From Nitrospirota bacterium (GTDB lineage: Bacteria > Nitrospinota_A > UBA7883): DNA of 10,380 nucleotides. The position numbers and the translations under genes were made by a program. Positions 1-5,769 of this stretch are shown in pieces (the first letter of the stretch is position 1; each line of letters opens with the position of its first letter). The notes under the pieces were generated by a model, which worked only from the letters and a program-made list of their open reading frames with translations, did no database searches and was not told the DNA's origin. The DNA is taken from positions 1-10,380 of the forward strand of contig DRJW01000423.1 of the NCBI GenBank assembly GCA_011052055.1. Reading direction: 5' to 3'.

Positions 1-174
1 CCGTCCATCTTAAAAGAGCAGAAAACCATCGACAATGACAACAAGGAGACGACCATAAAAGTGGAGGGGCGCCACGACCCGTGCGTGCTTCCAAGGGCTG
101 TCCCGGTGGCGGAAGCGATGACCCTTGTAACGATAGCCGACCATCTGTTGAGAAACCGCTCCGCGCAGGCGTAG
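1..174 (+). CDS. aroC: Chorismate synthase, C-terminal end (partial)
   Basis: This is the last 57 codons of chorismate synthase, which converts 5-enolpyruvylshikimate 3-phosphate to chorismate at the end of the cytoplasmic shikimate pathway, using reduced FMN. The frame is open from base 1 to TAG at 172-174. The family's C-terminal signature is clear: a P-S-I-x-K-x-Q-x-T-I stretch, then V-E-G-R-H-D-P-C-V-L-P-R-A-V-P-V-A-E-A-M, then A-D-H-L-L near the end. The GRHDPC and RAVPV-EAM elements belong to the FMN/substrate-binding C-terminal region. The 5' part lies outside the window. The next gene starts 15 bp downstream on the same strand, so co-transcription is likely. Identification is firm; only the length of the whole gene is unknown. 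Confidence 0.95.
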   Translation, partial: PSILKEQKTIDNDNKETTIKVEGRHDPCVLPRAVPVAEAMTLVTIADHLLRNRSAQA

Positions 175-189
175 TGTTTTAATTGCTCT

Positions 190-918
190 GTGCCTATCAA
201 AAAAACCGCTCCAACCGGAAAAGATAACCAGAAAGCCGGGGAAAAAGCGCCTCTACTGCCATTTGGTCCCGCGCCTGAGCCGGATGTAAACTCCGGATAT
301 TACGATCCGGCGCCTCAAAGAAGAATACTTTTCTTCGATCTGGAGACAAAAAAGAGCGCGGAGGAAGTCGGAGGATGGGGCAACGTCCATCTGATGGAGC
401 TTGCGGTCGGCGTCGTCTACGATTCGCAAGAGAAAAGATATATCCGATACTGGGAGAAGGATGTCAACCGGCTCGTGGAAAAACTCCTTTCCGCCGACCT
501 TGTAGTCGGATTCAATCATGAATGGTTCGATTATGGGGCGCTCAAGGGATATACGGATATCGACCTTGCCAGACAAGCCAAATCGTTTGACATCTTGTCG
601 GATATCAGAAAGCGGCTCGGATACAGGCTAAGTCTGAACCATCTGGCCCAGGAGACTTTAGGCAAGCAGAAAACCGCAGACGGGCTCGTGTCTCTTAAAT
701 GGTGGAAAGAGGGGAAACATGAGCAGGTAGCCGATTATTGTGAAATGGACGTGGCTATTACAAAAGAGCTGTTCGAGTTTGGCCTTGAGAAGGGGCGCCT
801 TTTGTACCGGATGAAAAACGGCGAGCAGGTTAAATTAAACCTTGATTGGGATCTCGACATAATAATCGCCAACGCCGCCAAAAAACCAGTGGATACAAAA
901 CGGCGGATAAGGTTTTAA
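190..918 (+). CDS. DEDDy-type 3'-5' exonuclease-like protein (RNase H fold, YprB-like)
   Basis: The 242-residue protein carries the motifs of a DnaQ-like (RNase H fold) 3'-5' exonuclease. Exo I is F-D-L-E-T at 49-53 (D50, E52). Exo II is F-N-H-E-W-F-D-Y at 108-115 (D114), followed by S-F-D-I at 132-135. Exo III is Y-C-E-M-D at 183-187, a YxxxD spacing that puts it in the DEDDy class. All four acidic residues expected to bind two metal ions appear present. It resembles the stand-alone YprB/predicted-exonuclease domain often misnamed helicase; no helicase motifs are present. Residues 1-44 are Lys/Pro-rich and probably disordered. The start is GTG at 190, the first possible start after an in-frame stop (172-174), and it lacks a clear Shine-Dalgarno; a later start is possible because the domain only begins near residue 45. 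Its TAA abuts the ispD ATG. Substrate (DNA or RNA) is unknown. Confidence 0.75.
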   Translation: MPIKKTAPTGKDNQKAGEKAPLLPFGPAPEPDVNSGYYDPAPQRRILFFDLETKKSAEEVGGWGNVHLMELAVGVVYDSQEKRYIRYWEKDVNRLVEKLLSADLVVGFNHEWFDYGALKGYTDIDLARQAKSFDILSDIRKRLGYRLSLNHLAQETLGKQKTADGLVSLKWWKEGKHEQVADYCEMDVAITKELFEFGLEKGRLLYRMKNGEQVKLNLDWDLDIIIANAAKKPVDTKRRIRF

Positions 919-1626
919 ATGACGATGAAAACCGTCGCGATCGTTCCGGCCGGGGGGGCGGGCAAAAGGTTTAATAAAAATAAAGCTGATACAAAAAAAC
1001 AGTTTCTTGAGCTTAAAGGTATTCCTATCCTGGCGCGCGCGCTGACTAGCCTGTCAAAAGCGCCGCAGATCGACGAGATTATCGTCGTCGTCCCTCCGGG
1101 AGAAATTGATTATACAAAGATTGAAATCGTGGAAAAATACAAGATCCCAAAGGTCTCCGCAATTGTCGAGGGGGGAGACACACGGCAGGAATCGATGATA
1201 ATTGGCCTGGGGTATGTGCCCGGTGACGCGGAGCTGGTTGTTGTCCACGATGGCGTCCGCCCCTTTGTAACGCAAAAAATGATAGGAGATGTTACTAAAG
1301 CGGCTGGAGAGTCAGGCGCCGCCATAACCGCGATCCGCCCCTTTGATACGGTTAAAACCGTGAACGGGGAATATGTTCAAAGCACTCTAAAGCGTGCCGG
1401 TATCGCGCTGGCTCAAACTCCTCAATGCTTCAGATACGCCATCCTGAAAAACGCCGTCAACAAAGCCAGAGCTGAAAAATTCACCGGAACGGACGAGGCT
1501 GGCCTGGTAGAGCGGCTCGGCGTTAAGGCGCTCTTGGTAGACGGATCGAGCGCCAATATTAAAATCACATCGCAAGAAGACCTGAAACTGGCAGAGGCGA
1601 TTCTCGCTCTAGATACCAGTAAATAG
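919..1626 (+). CDS. ispD: 2-C-methyl-D-erythritol 4-phosphate cytidylyltransferase IspD
   Basis: IspD transfers CMP from CTP to 2-C-methyl-D-erythritol 4-phosphate, the third step of the MEP isoprenoid pathway in the cytoplasm. The 235-residue length is normal for the family. Visible motifs in order: the nucleotide-binding loop P-A-G-G-A-G-K-R-F (10-18), the K-K-Q-F stretch (27-30), G-G-D-T-R-Q-E-S (85-92), V-H-D-G-V-R-P-F (109-116, with the metal-binding Asp111), R-P-F-D-T-V-K (140-146), Q-T-P-Q-C-F (166-171), T-D-E-A-G-L-V-E (191-198) and N-I-K-I-T-S-Q-E-D-L (213-222, with the conserved Lys215). ATG at 919 directly follows the TAA of the exonuclease-like gene; a second ATG at 925 is an alternative start. 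The adjacency suggests translational coupling. No ispF follows, so the common ispD-ispF pair is not seen here. Confidence 0.95.
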   Translation: MTMKTVAIVPAGGAGKRFNKNKADTKKQFLELKGIPILARALTSLSKAPQIDEIIVVVPPGEIDYTKIEIVEKYKIPKVSAIVEGGDTRQESMIIGLGYVPGDAELVVVHDGVRPFVTQKMIGDVTKAAGESGAAITAIRPFDTVKTVNGEYVQSTLKRAGIALAQTPQCFRYAILKNAVNKARAEKFTGTDEAGLVERLGVKALLVDGSSANIKITSQEDLKLAEAILALDTSK

Positions 1627-1708
1627 CAAGCCTGTCGTATCTTTTAATATACTATAGGTGGCTATTAATTATTACGCTTTTATCAGTATAATGCGCCAGT
1701 CTCCAAGT

Positions 1709-1737
1709 TTGCATCTTGTTTTATAAGAAGTTATATT
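1709..1737 (+). promoter_or_regulatory. Possible sigma-70 promoter for the lipoprotein gene
   Basis: TTGCAT (1709-1714) and TATATT (1732-1737) are separated by exactly 17 bp, upstream of the lipoprotein gene in the spacer after ispD. The -10 matches the consensus at 5 of 6 positions, the -35 at only 3 of 6. The region is AT-rich, so chance occurrence is possible. Confidence 0.35.
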
Positions 1738-1769
1738 CCTTTTCTGTTTGGCGCCATATTTGCTTCCTC

Positions 1770-1795
1770 TAGCGGTCAACAGATAATAACCGCTA
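1770..1795 (+). promoter_or_regulatory. Inverted repeat in the likely 5' leader of the lipoprotein gene
   Basis: A perfect 7-bp inverted repeat, TAGCGGT (1770-1776) and ACCGCTA (1789-1795), is separated by 12 bp and ends about 30 bp before the lipoprotein start. It could be an mRNA stem-loop near the ribosome binding site or a protein-binding dyad. There is no T-run after it, so it is not a typical terminator. Confidence 0.35.
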
Positions 1796-1816
1796 TCAAG
1801 GAAATGGTGTCGAGAT

Positions 1817-1820
1817 GGAG
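1817..1820 (+). promoter_or_regulatory. Shine-Dalgarno GGAG that decides the lipoprotein start
   Basis: GGAG lies 6 bases before ATG 1827. The in-frame ATG at 1815 overlaps this site and has only a weak purine stretch upstream, so 1827 is the more likely start. It also gives a signal peptide of more usual length. Confidence 0.5.
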
Positions 1821-1826
1821 ATTGAC

Positions 1827-2657
1827 ATGAAAATAACAGAAAAAACAAAAGATTATTTAAGATTGGCCTTTAGCTCACTTTTCCTGCTGGCGCTTATTTC
1901 GCTGTTGATGGCATGCGGTGGAGGTGGGACGGTAGGCGCGGTATCGGGCGGTTCGCCAGACAGTGGAAACAGAATCTCTGGCCGGATGGCTCTGTCCGGG
2001 GCCTCCACAGCCCGCTCCACTTCGCCGGTCATCACAGCCAATTCGGACAAGGCCTACACGACGGCTACGGTACAGCTTGTAGACGCCGGCGGCAATGTTG
2101 TTTATGTGACAACCACTGACGAGAATGGGAAATTCGAGTTTAACAATGTCACCGCAGGCGATTACATAGTGGTGGTAATCGACATCAAGACCGGCGAGAC
2201 GATGGCCCAGGTTAATGTGTCGGCGCTTGAAGGCGATGACGTTAATCTTGAAGGTGTGATTGACACGGCGAAAACAGAATGGACGATCAATTTCATATCG
2301 AACGATGAGGATTCATCGGACCTTCTGGAGAGCGACGAGCAGATGGACAAAGCGAAAATACTCGCCAAAGCCTCCGGCCTTACTTTAGATGAAGTGATTG
2401 ATATGCGTCTTTCCGGGATGGGCTGGGGCGAAATCGCCAGAAAACTGGGTGTAGCCCCCGGCGCTCTGGGTCTTGATAACGACGAAGCGTTTGAAGTGGA
2501 GCAGACTACCAGCTCTGACGACAATAGCGCCGGGTTGAGCGCGGATGATGACAAAGATGAAGAAAAGCCTGGCGGCAAAGACGAGAATGATGACGAAGAT
2601 AGCGCCGGTAAAAGCGGGCATGATGACGCGAGCGACAGCGACAAAGAAGACGACTAG
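1827..2657 (+). CDS. Acidic lipoprotein with a CnaB/carboxypeptidase-regulatory-like beta domain
   Basis: The gene product is not a recognised named protein. A hydrophobic signal sequence ends in the lipobox L-M-A-C, giving a lipidated Cys30 followed by four glycines; this predicts a membrane-anchored exported lipoprotein. Residues about 50-145 look like a CnaB/carboxypeptidase-regulatory-like beta sandwich, with the typical T-T-D-E-N-G-K-F-E-F turn and A-G-D-Y-I-V strand. Residues 170-216 are helical and include G-M-G-W-G-E-I-A-R-K-L-G-V, a short helix-turn-helix-like segment seen in some secreted proteins. The last 60 residues have 26 Asp/Glu and low complexity. The ATG at 1827 is preferred over the ATG at 1815 because a GGAG sits 6 bases before it, which makes 276 residues. 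A terminator follows closely. Function is unknown; the acidic tail could bind cations or a basic partner. Confidence 0.75.
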   Translation: MKITEKTKDYLRLAFSSLFLLALISLLMACGGGGTVGAVSGGSPDSGNRISGRMALSGASTARSTSPVITANSDKAYTTATVQLVDAGGNVVYVTTTDENGKFEFNNVTAGDYIVVVIDIKTGETMAQVNVSALEGDDVNLEGVIDTAKTEWTINFISNDEDSSDLLESDEQMDKAKILAKASGLTLDEVIDMRLSGMGWGEIARKLGVAPGALGLDNDEAFEVEQTTSSDDNSAGLSADDDKDEEKPGGKDENDDEDSAGKSGHDDASDSDKEDD

Positions 2658-2661
2658 GCAT

Positions 2662-2707
2662 AAAGCCCCTCCCCTCGCCTGGCTAAAAGCGTCGGGAGGG
2701 CTTTTCT
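2662..2707 (+). terminator. Rho-independent terminator after the lipoprotein gene
   Basis: The left arm AAAGCCCCTCCC (2662-2673) pairs with GGGAGGGCTTT (2694-2704), with one bulged C and a 20-base loop, and is followed by a short T stretch (2702-2707, interrupted by C). It starts 4 bases after the lipoprotein stop codon. It lies between convergent genes; on the - strand the stem is followed by TTTAT, so it may also act on the ferredoxin operon, less strongly. Confidence 0.7.
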
Positions 2708-2730
2708 GTATCTGGCCTGGGCCAGGTTGC

Positions 2731-3963
2731 TTAGTCCCACGCTTTCCATGAGAAAAATTCACGAAGGCGCCTTTTGGCCCTGCTGGTGATAAAAGGCGCA
2801 AGCTTCCCTTTTTCCCACGCGATACGCATGAAAAGACCGATTTTTTTTCTTGGAGGAACGATTCGCCTTTTCCGTGGAACCATCTTGATCGCTTTTTTAT
2901 TACACACAGAAACGCAGGCTCCGCATCCAAGACAAACAGAGCGCCTCACTTGAGCGATACGGTCTGAAAGAGTGTCAAAGTTTATATCTCTGGCCGCGCC
3001 AATCACTTTGGCCGGGCCGATAGCTTTGGCCGGGCCGATAGCTTTGGCGTTACAGACCGCCATGCAAGCGCCACAGTAATCGCAAAGCGCAGGATCTATC
3101 GCGGCCATAAACCCGGTCTTGGCGATTCCGTCGTAATACCCCATATGAACCCCATGCATCAGCTCACAACAACACCGGCAACAGTTGCAGATAAAAGACG
3201 GTTTTTCCCTGACGTTGTCTGTGATATGGGTGAGGTTTAATGACCGGGCGCGCTTTAAAATCGCCAGAAGCTCTTCGACGCTCTTCTCTTTGGCGAACCC
3301 CCTCCTCGCCAGAAACTTTGCGCCTGTTCCTAAAGAAATGCACATCCCGTCTATTGGAGCCCCTCTCTTGCATTTCCTGCCCAGATGCTCTTTTTTATGC
3401 CGGCAATAGCAATAGGCGACAGCTCCGAAACCTGAGTTTTTGATAATCTCGCGCGCGTTGTCATAGCTGGTAATCTCGGATGTCACCGGAACGGCATCGT
3501 CGTAGACCAGTGAGCGGGTAAGCTGTGTTTTGCCGCCGAAAAACTCGTTCGCCTCTCCATTTTGCGAGGCGTCAGACAGATATTCCGACATCAGGCGGGC
3601 CAGTTTTTCCATGGGCAGGTCAGACCGGTTTTTCATGAAGGTAAACTCCATAAACCCGATAAAACCTGGCATAAGAAGATAGTATGTCGTCCCCGCATAT
3701 GGCAGATCCATGACCAGCCCCTTGTCCGCCATCGATTCGAGGATGGGATAAAGCTCCTGTTGTGAGACGCCGGTAAGCCGGCCAAGCTCTGGCAGGGTCG
3801 TCTCCTCAAGCGGAAATCTGGAGGCGACATACGCCTCTTTCTCATCGAAAAGAAACGATAGAATCTCTCTTAATTTACTATTGTCTACAAGGCCGATCGG
3901 ATACTTGTTCAGCCGGTCAATAAGGGGCGCCAGGTCATTTTTAGAACCGGCGATATGACCCAT
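2731..3963 (-). CDS. Winged-helix-like 4Fe-4S dicluster ferredoxin protein with a CxCC..CCC motif
   Basis: The 410-residue protein belongs to a family of iron-sulphur proteins common in anaerobic bacteria, of unassigned physiological role. The N-terminal 25-100 region looks like a winged-helix fold (P-E-L-G-R-L-T-G-V followed by a helix and K-G-L-V). A central Cys-rich part has C185-x-C187, C198, C208 and I-C-N-C-C-R-C-C-C (C259, 261, 262, 264-266). The C-terminal part has two CxxCxxCxxxC motifs, C294-297-300-304 and C344-347-350-354, each expected to hold one [4Fe-4S] cluster. The last 50 residues are very basic. There are 18 cysteines and no signal peptide, so a cytoplasmic electron carrier is likely. 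ATG 3963 is backed by a full AAGGAGGT. It is the last gene of a cluster with a DUF202 protein and an HgcA-like fragment. An 18-bp tandem repeat lengthens the segment after the first cluster. It is not HgcB, which is about 95 residues. Confidence 0.85.
   Translation of the reverse strand: MGHIAGSKNDLAPLIDRLNKYPIGLVDNSKLREILSFLFDEKEAYVASRFPLEETTLPELGRLTGVSQQELYPILESMADKGLVMDLPYAGTTYYLLMPGFIGFMEFTFMKNRSDLPMEKLARLMSEYLSDASQNGEANEFFGGKTQLTRSLVYDDAVPVTSEITSYDNAREIIKNSGFGAVAYCYCRHKKEHLGRKCKRGAPIDGMCISLGTGAKFLARRGFAKEKSVEELLAILKRARSLNLTHITDNVREKPSFICNCCRCCCELMHGVHMGYYDGIAKTGFMAAIDPALCDYCGACMAVCNAKAIGPAKAIGPAKVIGAARDINFDTLSDRIAQVRRSVCLGCGACVSVCNKKAIKMVPRKRRIVPPRKKIGLFMRIAWEKGKLAPFITSRAKRRLREFFSWKAWD
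2992..3045 (-). repeat. 18-bp in-frame tandem repeat inside the ferredoxin gene
   Basis: Three consecutive 18-bp units lie at 2992-3009, 3010-3027 and 3028-3045. The last two are identical and the first differs at a few positions. On the - strand they encode a repeating A-I-G-P-A-K type hexapeptide (K-A-I-G-P-A then K-A-I-G-P-A then K-V-I-G-A-A), directly after the fourth cysteine of the first cluster motif. The period keeps the frame, as expected for slippage expansion. Confidence 0.9.
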
Positions 3964-3968
3964 TTCCT

Positions 3969-3976
3969 ACCTCCTT
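3969..3976 (-). promoter_or_regulatory. Full-consensus Shine-Dalgarno of the ferredoxin gene
   Basis: On the - strand this reads AAGGAGGT, a complete anti-16S match, 5 bases before the ATG at 3963. It is the strongest ribosome binding site seen in the window and suggests high translation of the ferredoxin gene relative to its operon partners. Confidence 0.85.
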
Positions 3977-4018
3977 AAAACTTGCTTAAGGTTTTTTTAA
4001 ACTGCGAAAATATTTTTT

Positions 4019-4354
4019 TCAGCTTCGGCAACTACATTCTACTTTCTTTTTCCCGGACACGGCGGCGCGCCAGACGTTTACGCCGAACGTGTCGAGAACC
4101 AGGATATAGGCGCTTATCCCTTTGACCGACGAACGGAGAGCGTCAAAGCTCAAAGTGTAATTTGCGGTGACCAGAACAGGAGAGCCGCTGTCTGGCGCCC
4201 CTATGGCGTAAAGGCCCGGCTCCACCCTGTATCCTGCGCGGTTTGCGCCGACGCGCGCTGTTATATGATCCCACCGGTTTTTCCAGGAAATACGGCTGTC
4301 CATTCTTTTTACAGACGGGTGGCTCGCTATTTCTTTTGTGATGGTGTTTTGCAT
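4019..4354 (-). CDS. Truncated HgcA-like/CFeSP-type corrinoid-binding domain protein lacking the cap-helix Cys
   Basis: The 111-residue protein matches the N-terminal corrinoid-binding region of HgcA (mercury methylation) and the related domain of the corrinoid iron-sulphur protein large subunit (CdhD/AcsC family). Recognisable elements are V-E-P-G-L-Y-A-I-G (44-52), S-P-V-L-V-T-A-N-Y (58-66), L-S-F-D-A-L-R (68-74) and I-L-V-L-D-T-F-G-V-N-V-W (84-95). In HgcA the next residues form the cap helix N-(V/I)-W-C-A-(A/G)-G-K, whose Cys coordinates cobalt. Here the sequence is N-V-W-R-A-A-V-S-G-K: Arg96 replaces Cys (CGC, one transition from TGC) and two residues are inserted. The protein ends 15 residues after Arg96 with C-S-C-R-S; HgcA continues with the rest of this domain and several membrane segments, none of which is present downstream in any frame. 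A GAGG lies 6 bases before ATG 4354. It is either a decayed remnant or a shortened, repurposed domain; mercury methylation by this protein is not expected. Confidence 0.72.
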   Translation of the reverse strand: MQNTITKEIASHPSVKRMDSRISWKNRWDHITARVGANRAGYRVEPGLYAIGAPDSGSPVLVTANYTLSFDALRSSVKGISAYILVLDTFGVNVWRAAVSGKKKVECSCRS

Positions 4355-4395
4355 ATCAGCCTCATACCGCCGATTAGTCCAGACGTCTTTCCCGG

Positions 4396-4818
4396 CTAGC
4401 CAAAGATATTTATGGACAAGCCTGCGAGCGCGAGCAGAGCGCTTGCGGCGAGGAAAACGCTGGCGGTTATCACCACCCAGGACGGAACCACATCAATATC
4501 GAGACGCTTTATTCGTAAATGGAAATGTCTATATCGCCAGGCGGCCAGGAGAAAGGCTATCGCGCTAAACAGAATAAATAATGTCGCAATTACCACTAAT
4601 ATCCAGAACGGCATTTCATCTCTTAAAAATTTAAGGACGCCAAGCCCCGCGATGAATAACGAAAGCCCTGTCCTGATCCACGCTTGATAAGTCCTTTCAT
4701 TGGCGAGAACCGTCCGGTCTAGCGCCAGGGTGTTGCTGTCTGGCCCAGGGATATCCGCCTTTTTTAAAGAAGGGCTGTTTGATGTTTCTTTTTCAGCAGT
4801 GGAAGATTCAGAGCTCAT
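4396..4818 (-). CDS. DUF202 (YidH-type) inner-membrane protein
   Basis: The 140-residue protein matches the DUF202 family: L-A-L-D-R-T-V-L-A-N-E-R-T (31-43), Y-Q-A-W-I-R-T-G-L-S-L (44-54) and the following G-L-G-V-L-K-F. Three membrane helices are visible, about 48-65, 70-94 and 113-136. The first 30 residues are Ser/Glu/Lys-rich and cytoplasmic or disordered. The biochemical role of the family is not established. ATG 4818 has only a weak ribosome binding site. It is the first gene of a cluster; the HgcA-like fragment starts 41 bp after its stop and the ferredoxin gene 55 bp after that, all on the - strand, so co-transcription is likely from a promoter in the 114-bp spacer after lexA. Confidence 0.85.
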   Translation of the reverse strand: MSSESSTAEKETSNSPSLKKADIPGPDSNTLALDRTVLANERTYQAWIRTGLSLFIAGLGVLKFLRDEMPFWILVVIATLFILFSAIAFLLAAWRYRHFHLRIKRLDIDVVPSWVVITASVFLAASALLALAGLSINIFG

Positions 4819-4865
4819 AAAATATCCGTTATATTTTTTAACGTTATCTTACTACTTTAACCCTG

Positions 4866-4893
4866 AATATAGGTGAACACCCATATTTTCAAA
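4866..4893 (-). promoter_or_regulatory. Weak promoter with overlapping dyad upstream of the DUF202 gene cluster
   Basis: On the - strand TTTGAA (4888-4893) and TATATT (4866-4871) are 16 bp apart. Between and over them sits an inverted repeat: ATATAGGTG (4867-4875), AA, CACCCATAT (4878-4886), with 8 of 9 positions complementary. A dyad covering the spacer and -10 element is a typical repressor or activator site layout. No known regulator consensus is matched with confidence. Confidence 0.35.
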
Positions 4894-4932
4894 AACCGGT
4901 TGAATTGACAGGCCGGGAGGAGAAAACGAAAA

Positions 4933-5538
4933 CTAGAATTTCCGTAAGAGGCCTATAACCACCCCCTGGATTGTCACCTGATCCGCCGGAGCCATGATAG
5001 GCTCCATGGAAGAGTTGGCCGGTTGCAGACGGATGAAGCTGTCTTCACGGTAAAACTTTTTCAATGTTGCGCCCTCTTTATTTATCAGAGCGACCACAGT
5101 TTCGCCGTCGTTGGCGTGCTGACGCTCGTCCACTATCACAAAATCGCCGTCGTTGATGCCTTCTTCTATCATCGAATCGCCCTTGACCTTGAGCACATAT
5201 GTGCGGTTTCTCCCAAGCATGTCGCCGGGAATAGAAACGCTCTCTTCGAAAGGATAAGTCTCAAGCGGCAAGCCTGCGGCTATGTAACCTAGCAGTGGAA
5301 CCTCAAAAGACGACTCGCTTTCGGCTTCGTGGGGGACAAGCTCTATGGCCCGGCTCATATTCCTGAGCCGCCTTATCAGCCCTTTGGCCTCCAGGTTGGT
5401 AAGATGCTTATGAACCGTGGCCGGAGATGAAAGACCGAAATGCTCCCCTATTTCGACAATACTGGGAGCGTAGCCCTTCTCGTCGATAAACGAGACGATA
5501 AAATCGTAAATGTATTTCTGCCGTTTTGTAAGATGCAT
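4933..5538 (-). CDS. lexA: LexA repressor (SOS regulator, self-cleaving)
   Basis: LexA represses SOS genes and is inactivated by RecA-stimulated self-cleavage. The 201-residue length is normal. The N-terminal winged helix-turn-helix (1-68) has the typical T-K-R-Q-K-Y-I-Y-D-F-I start, G-Y-A-P-S at 22-26 and a recognition helix S-S-P-A-T-V-H-K-H-L (37-46) more like Gram-positive and deltaproteobacterial LexA than the E. coli protein. The S24 protease domain shows the scissile bond A88-G89 in Y-I-A-A-G, the nucleophile Ser122 in G-D-S-M, and the general base Lys160 in A-T-L-K-K-F. The start ATG 5538 fits the family N-terminus, with a modest AGGGA upstream. It probably regulates itself (see the promoter dyads). 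It is followed, 114 bp on, by the DUF202 cluster in the same direction; a weak CCGG hairpin with a T-run (about 4889-4917) may separate them. Confidence 0.97.
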   Translation of the reverse strand: MHLTKRQKYIYDFIVSFIDEKGYAPSIVEIGEHFGLSSPATVHKHLTNLEAKGLIRRLRNMSRAIELVPHEAESESSFEVPLLGYIAAGLPLETYPFEESVSIPGDMLGRNRTYVLKVKGDSMIEEGINDGDFVIVDERQHANDGETVVALINKEGATLKKFYREDSFIRLQPANSSMEPIMAPADQVTIQGVVIGLLRKF

Positions 5539-5560
5539 CGTTTTTTCCCTGTTTTCCCTG

Positions 5561-5586
5561 CCTATAACTTATTGGGCAAGTATAGG
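5561..5586 (-). promoter_or_regulatory. Dyad over the lexA -10 region, candidate operator
   Basis: CCTATAACTT (5561-5570) and AAGTATAGG (5578-5586) are complementary apart from one extra base, with a 7-bp spacer. The right arm contains the lexA -10 hexamer. LexA commonly represses its own gene through a palindrome overlapping the promoter, so this is a candidate autoregulatory site. A second dyad, CGAAAAA (5598-5604) and TTTTTCG (5612-5618), covers the -35. Confidence 0.4.
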
Positions 5587-5607
5587 CGAAAACAAAACGA
5601 AAAACAA
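5579..5607 (-). promoter_or_regulatory. lexA promoter
   Basis: On the - strand TTGTTT (5602-5607) and TATACT (5579-5584) are separated by 17 bp and lie 41 bp upstream of the lexA ATG. The -10 matches the consensus at 5 of 6, the -35 at 3 of 6 positions including TTG. The spacing and position make this the best candidate for lexA transcription. Confidence 0.6.
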
Positions 5608-5769
5608 CTGTTTTTTCGCTAAATTTTCTTATCACCTTCATTTACTACTCGAAACCTATGGAAAACTCCTGCAAATGTCATCTGTTCAGCGACAATTAAG
5701 CGGCTCTTTTTCAGAGGTTTCTACCCATACGACGCTTATAGATATCAGGCTATTCCTTATCTACTGTAT

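Noticed and set aside
1622..1666. Long-range inverted repeat AATAGC...GCTATT at the end of ispD, as a terminator
   Set aside because: The 6-bp arms are 33 bases apart, overlap the stop codon, and no T-run follows directly.
2385..2930. A 181-codon - strand frame covering the lipoprotein 3' end and the terminator
   Set aside because: It runs antisense through the well-supported lipoprotein gene, over a terminator, and overlaps the ferredoxin gene end; no domain is recognisable.
4019..4040. A frameshift at the end of the HgcA-like gene restoring a full-length protein
   Set aside because: The other frames give only short extensions (stops by about 3985) with no similarity to the HgcA continuation, and the next gene's ribosome binding site follows.
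1653..5586. TATAGG recurring at 1653, 4868, 5581 and as CCTATA at 5561 and 7365, as a shared regulator site
   Set aside because: About five occurrences of a 6-mer are expected by chance in 10 kb on both strands.
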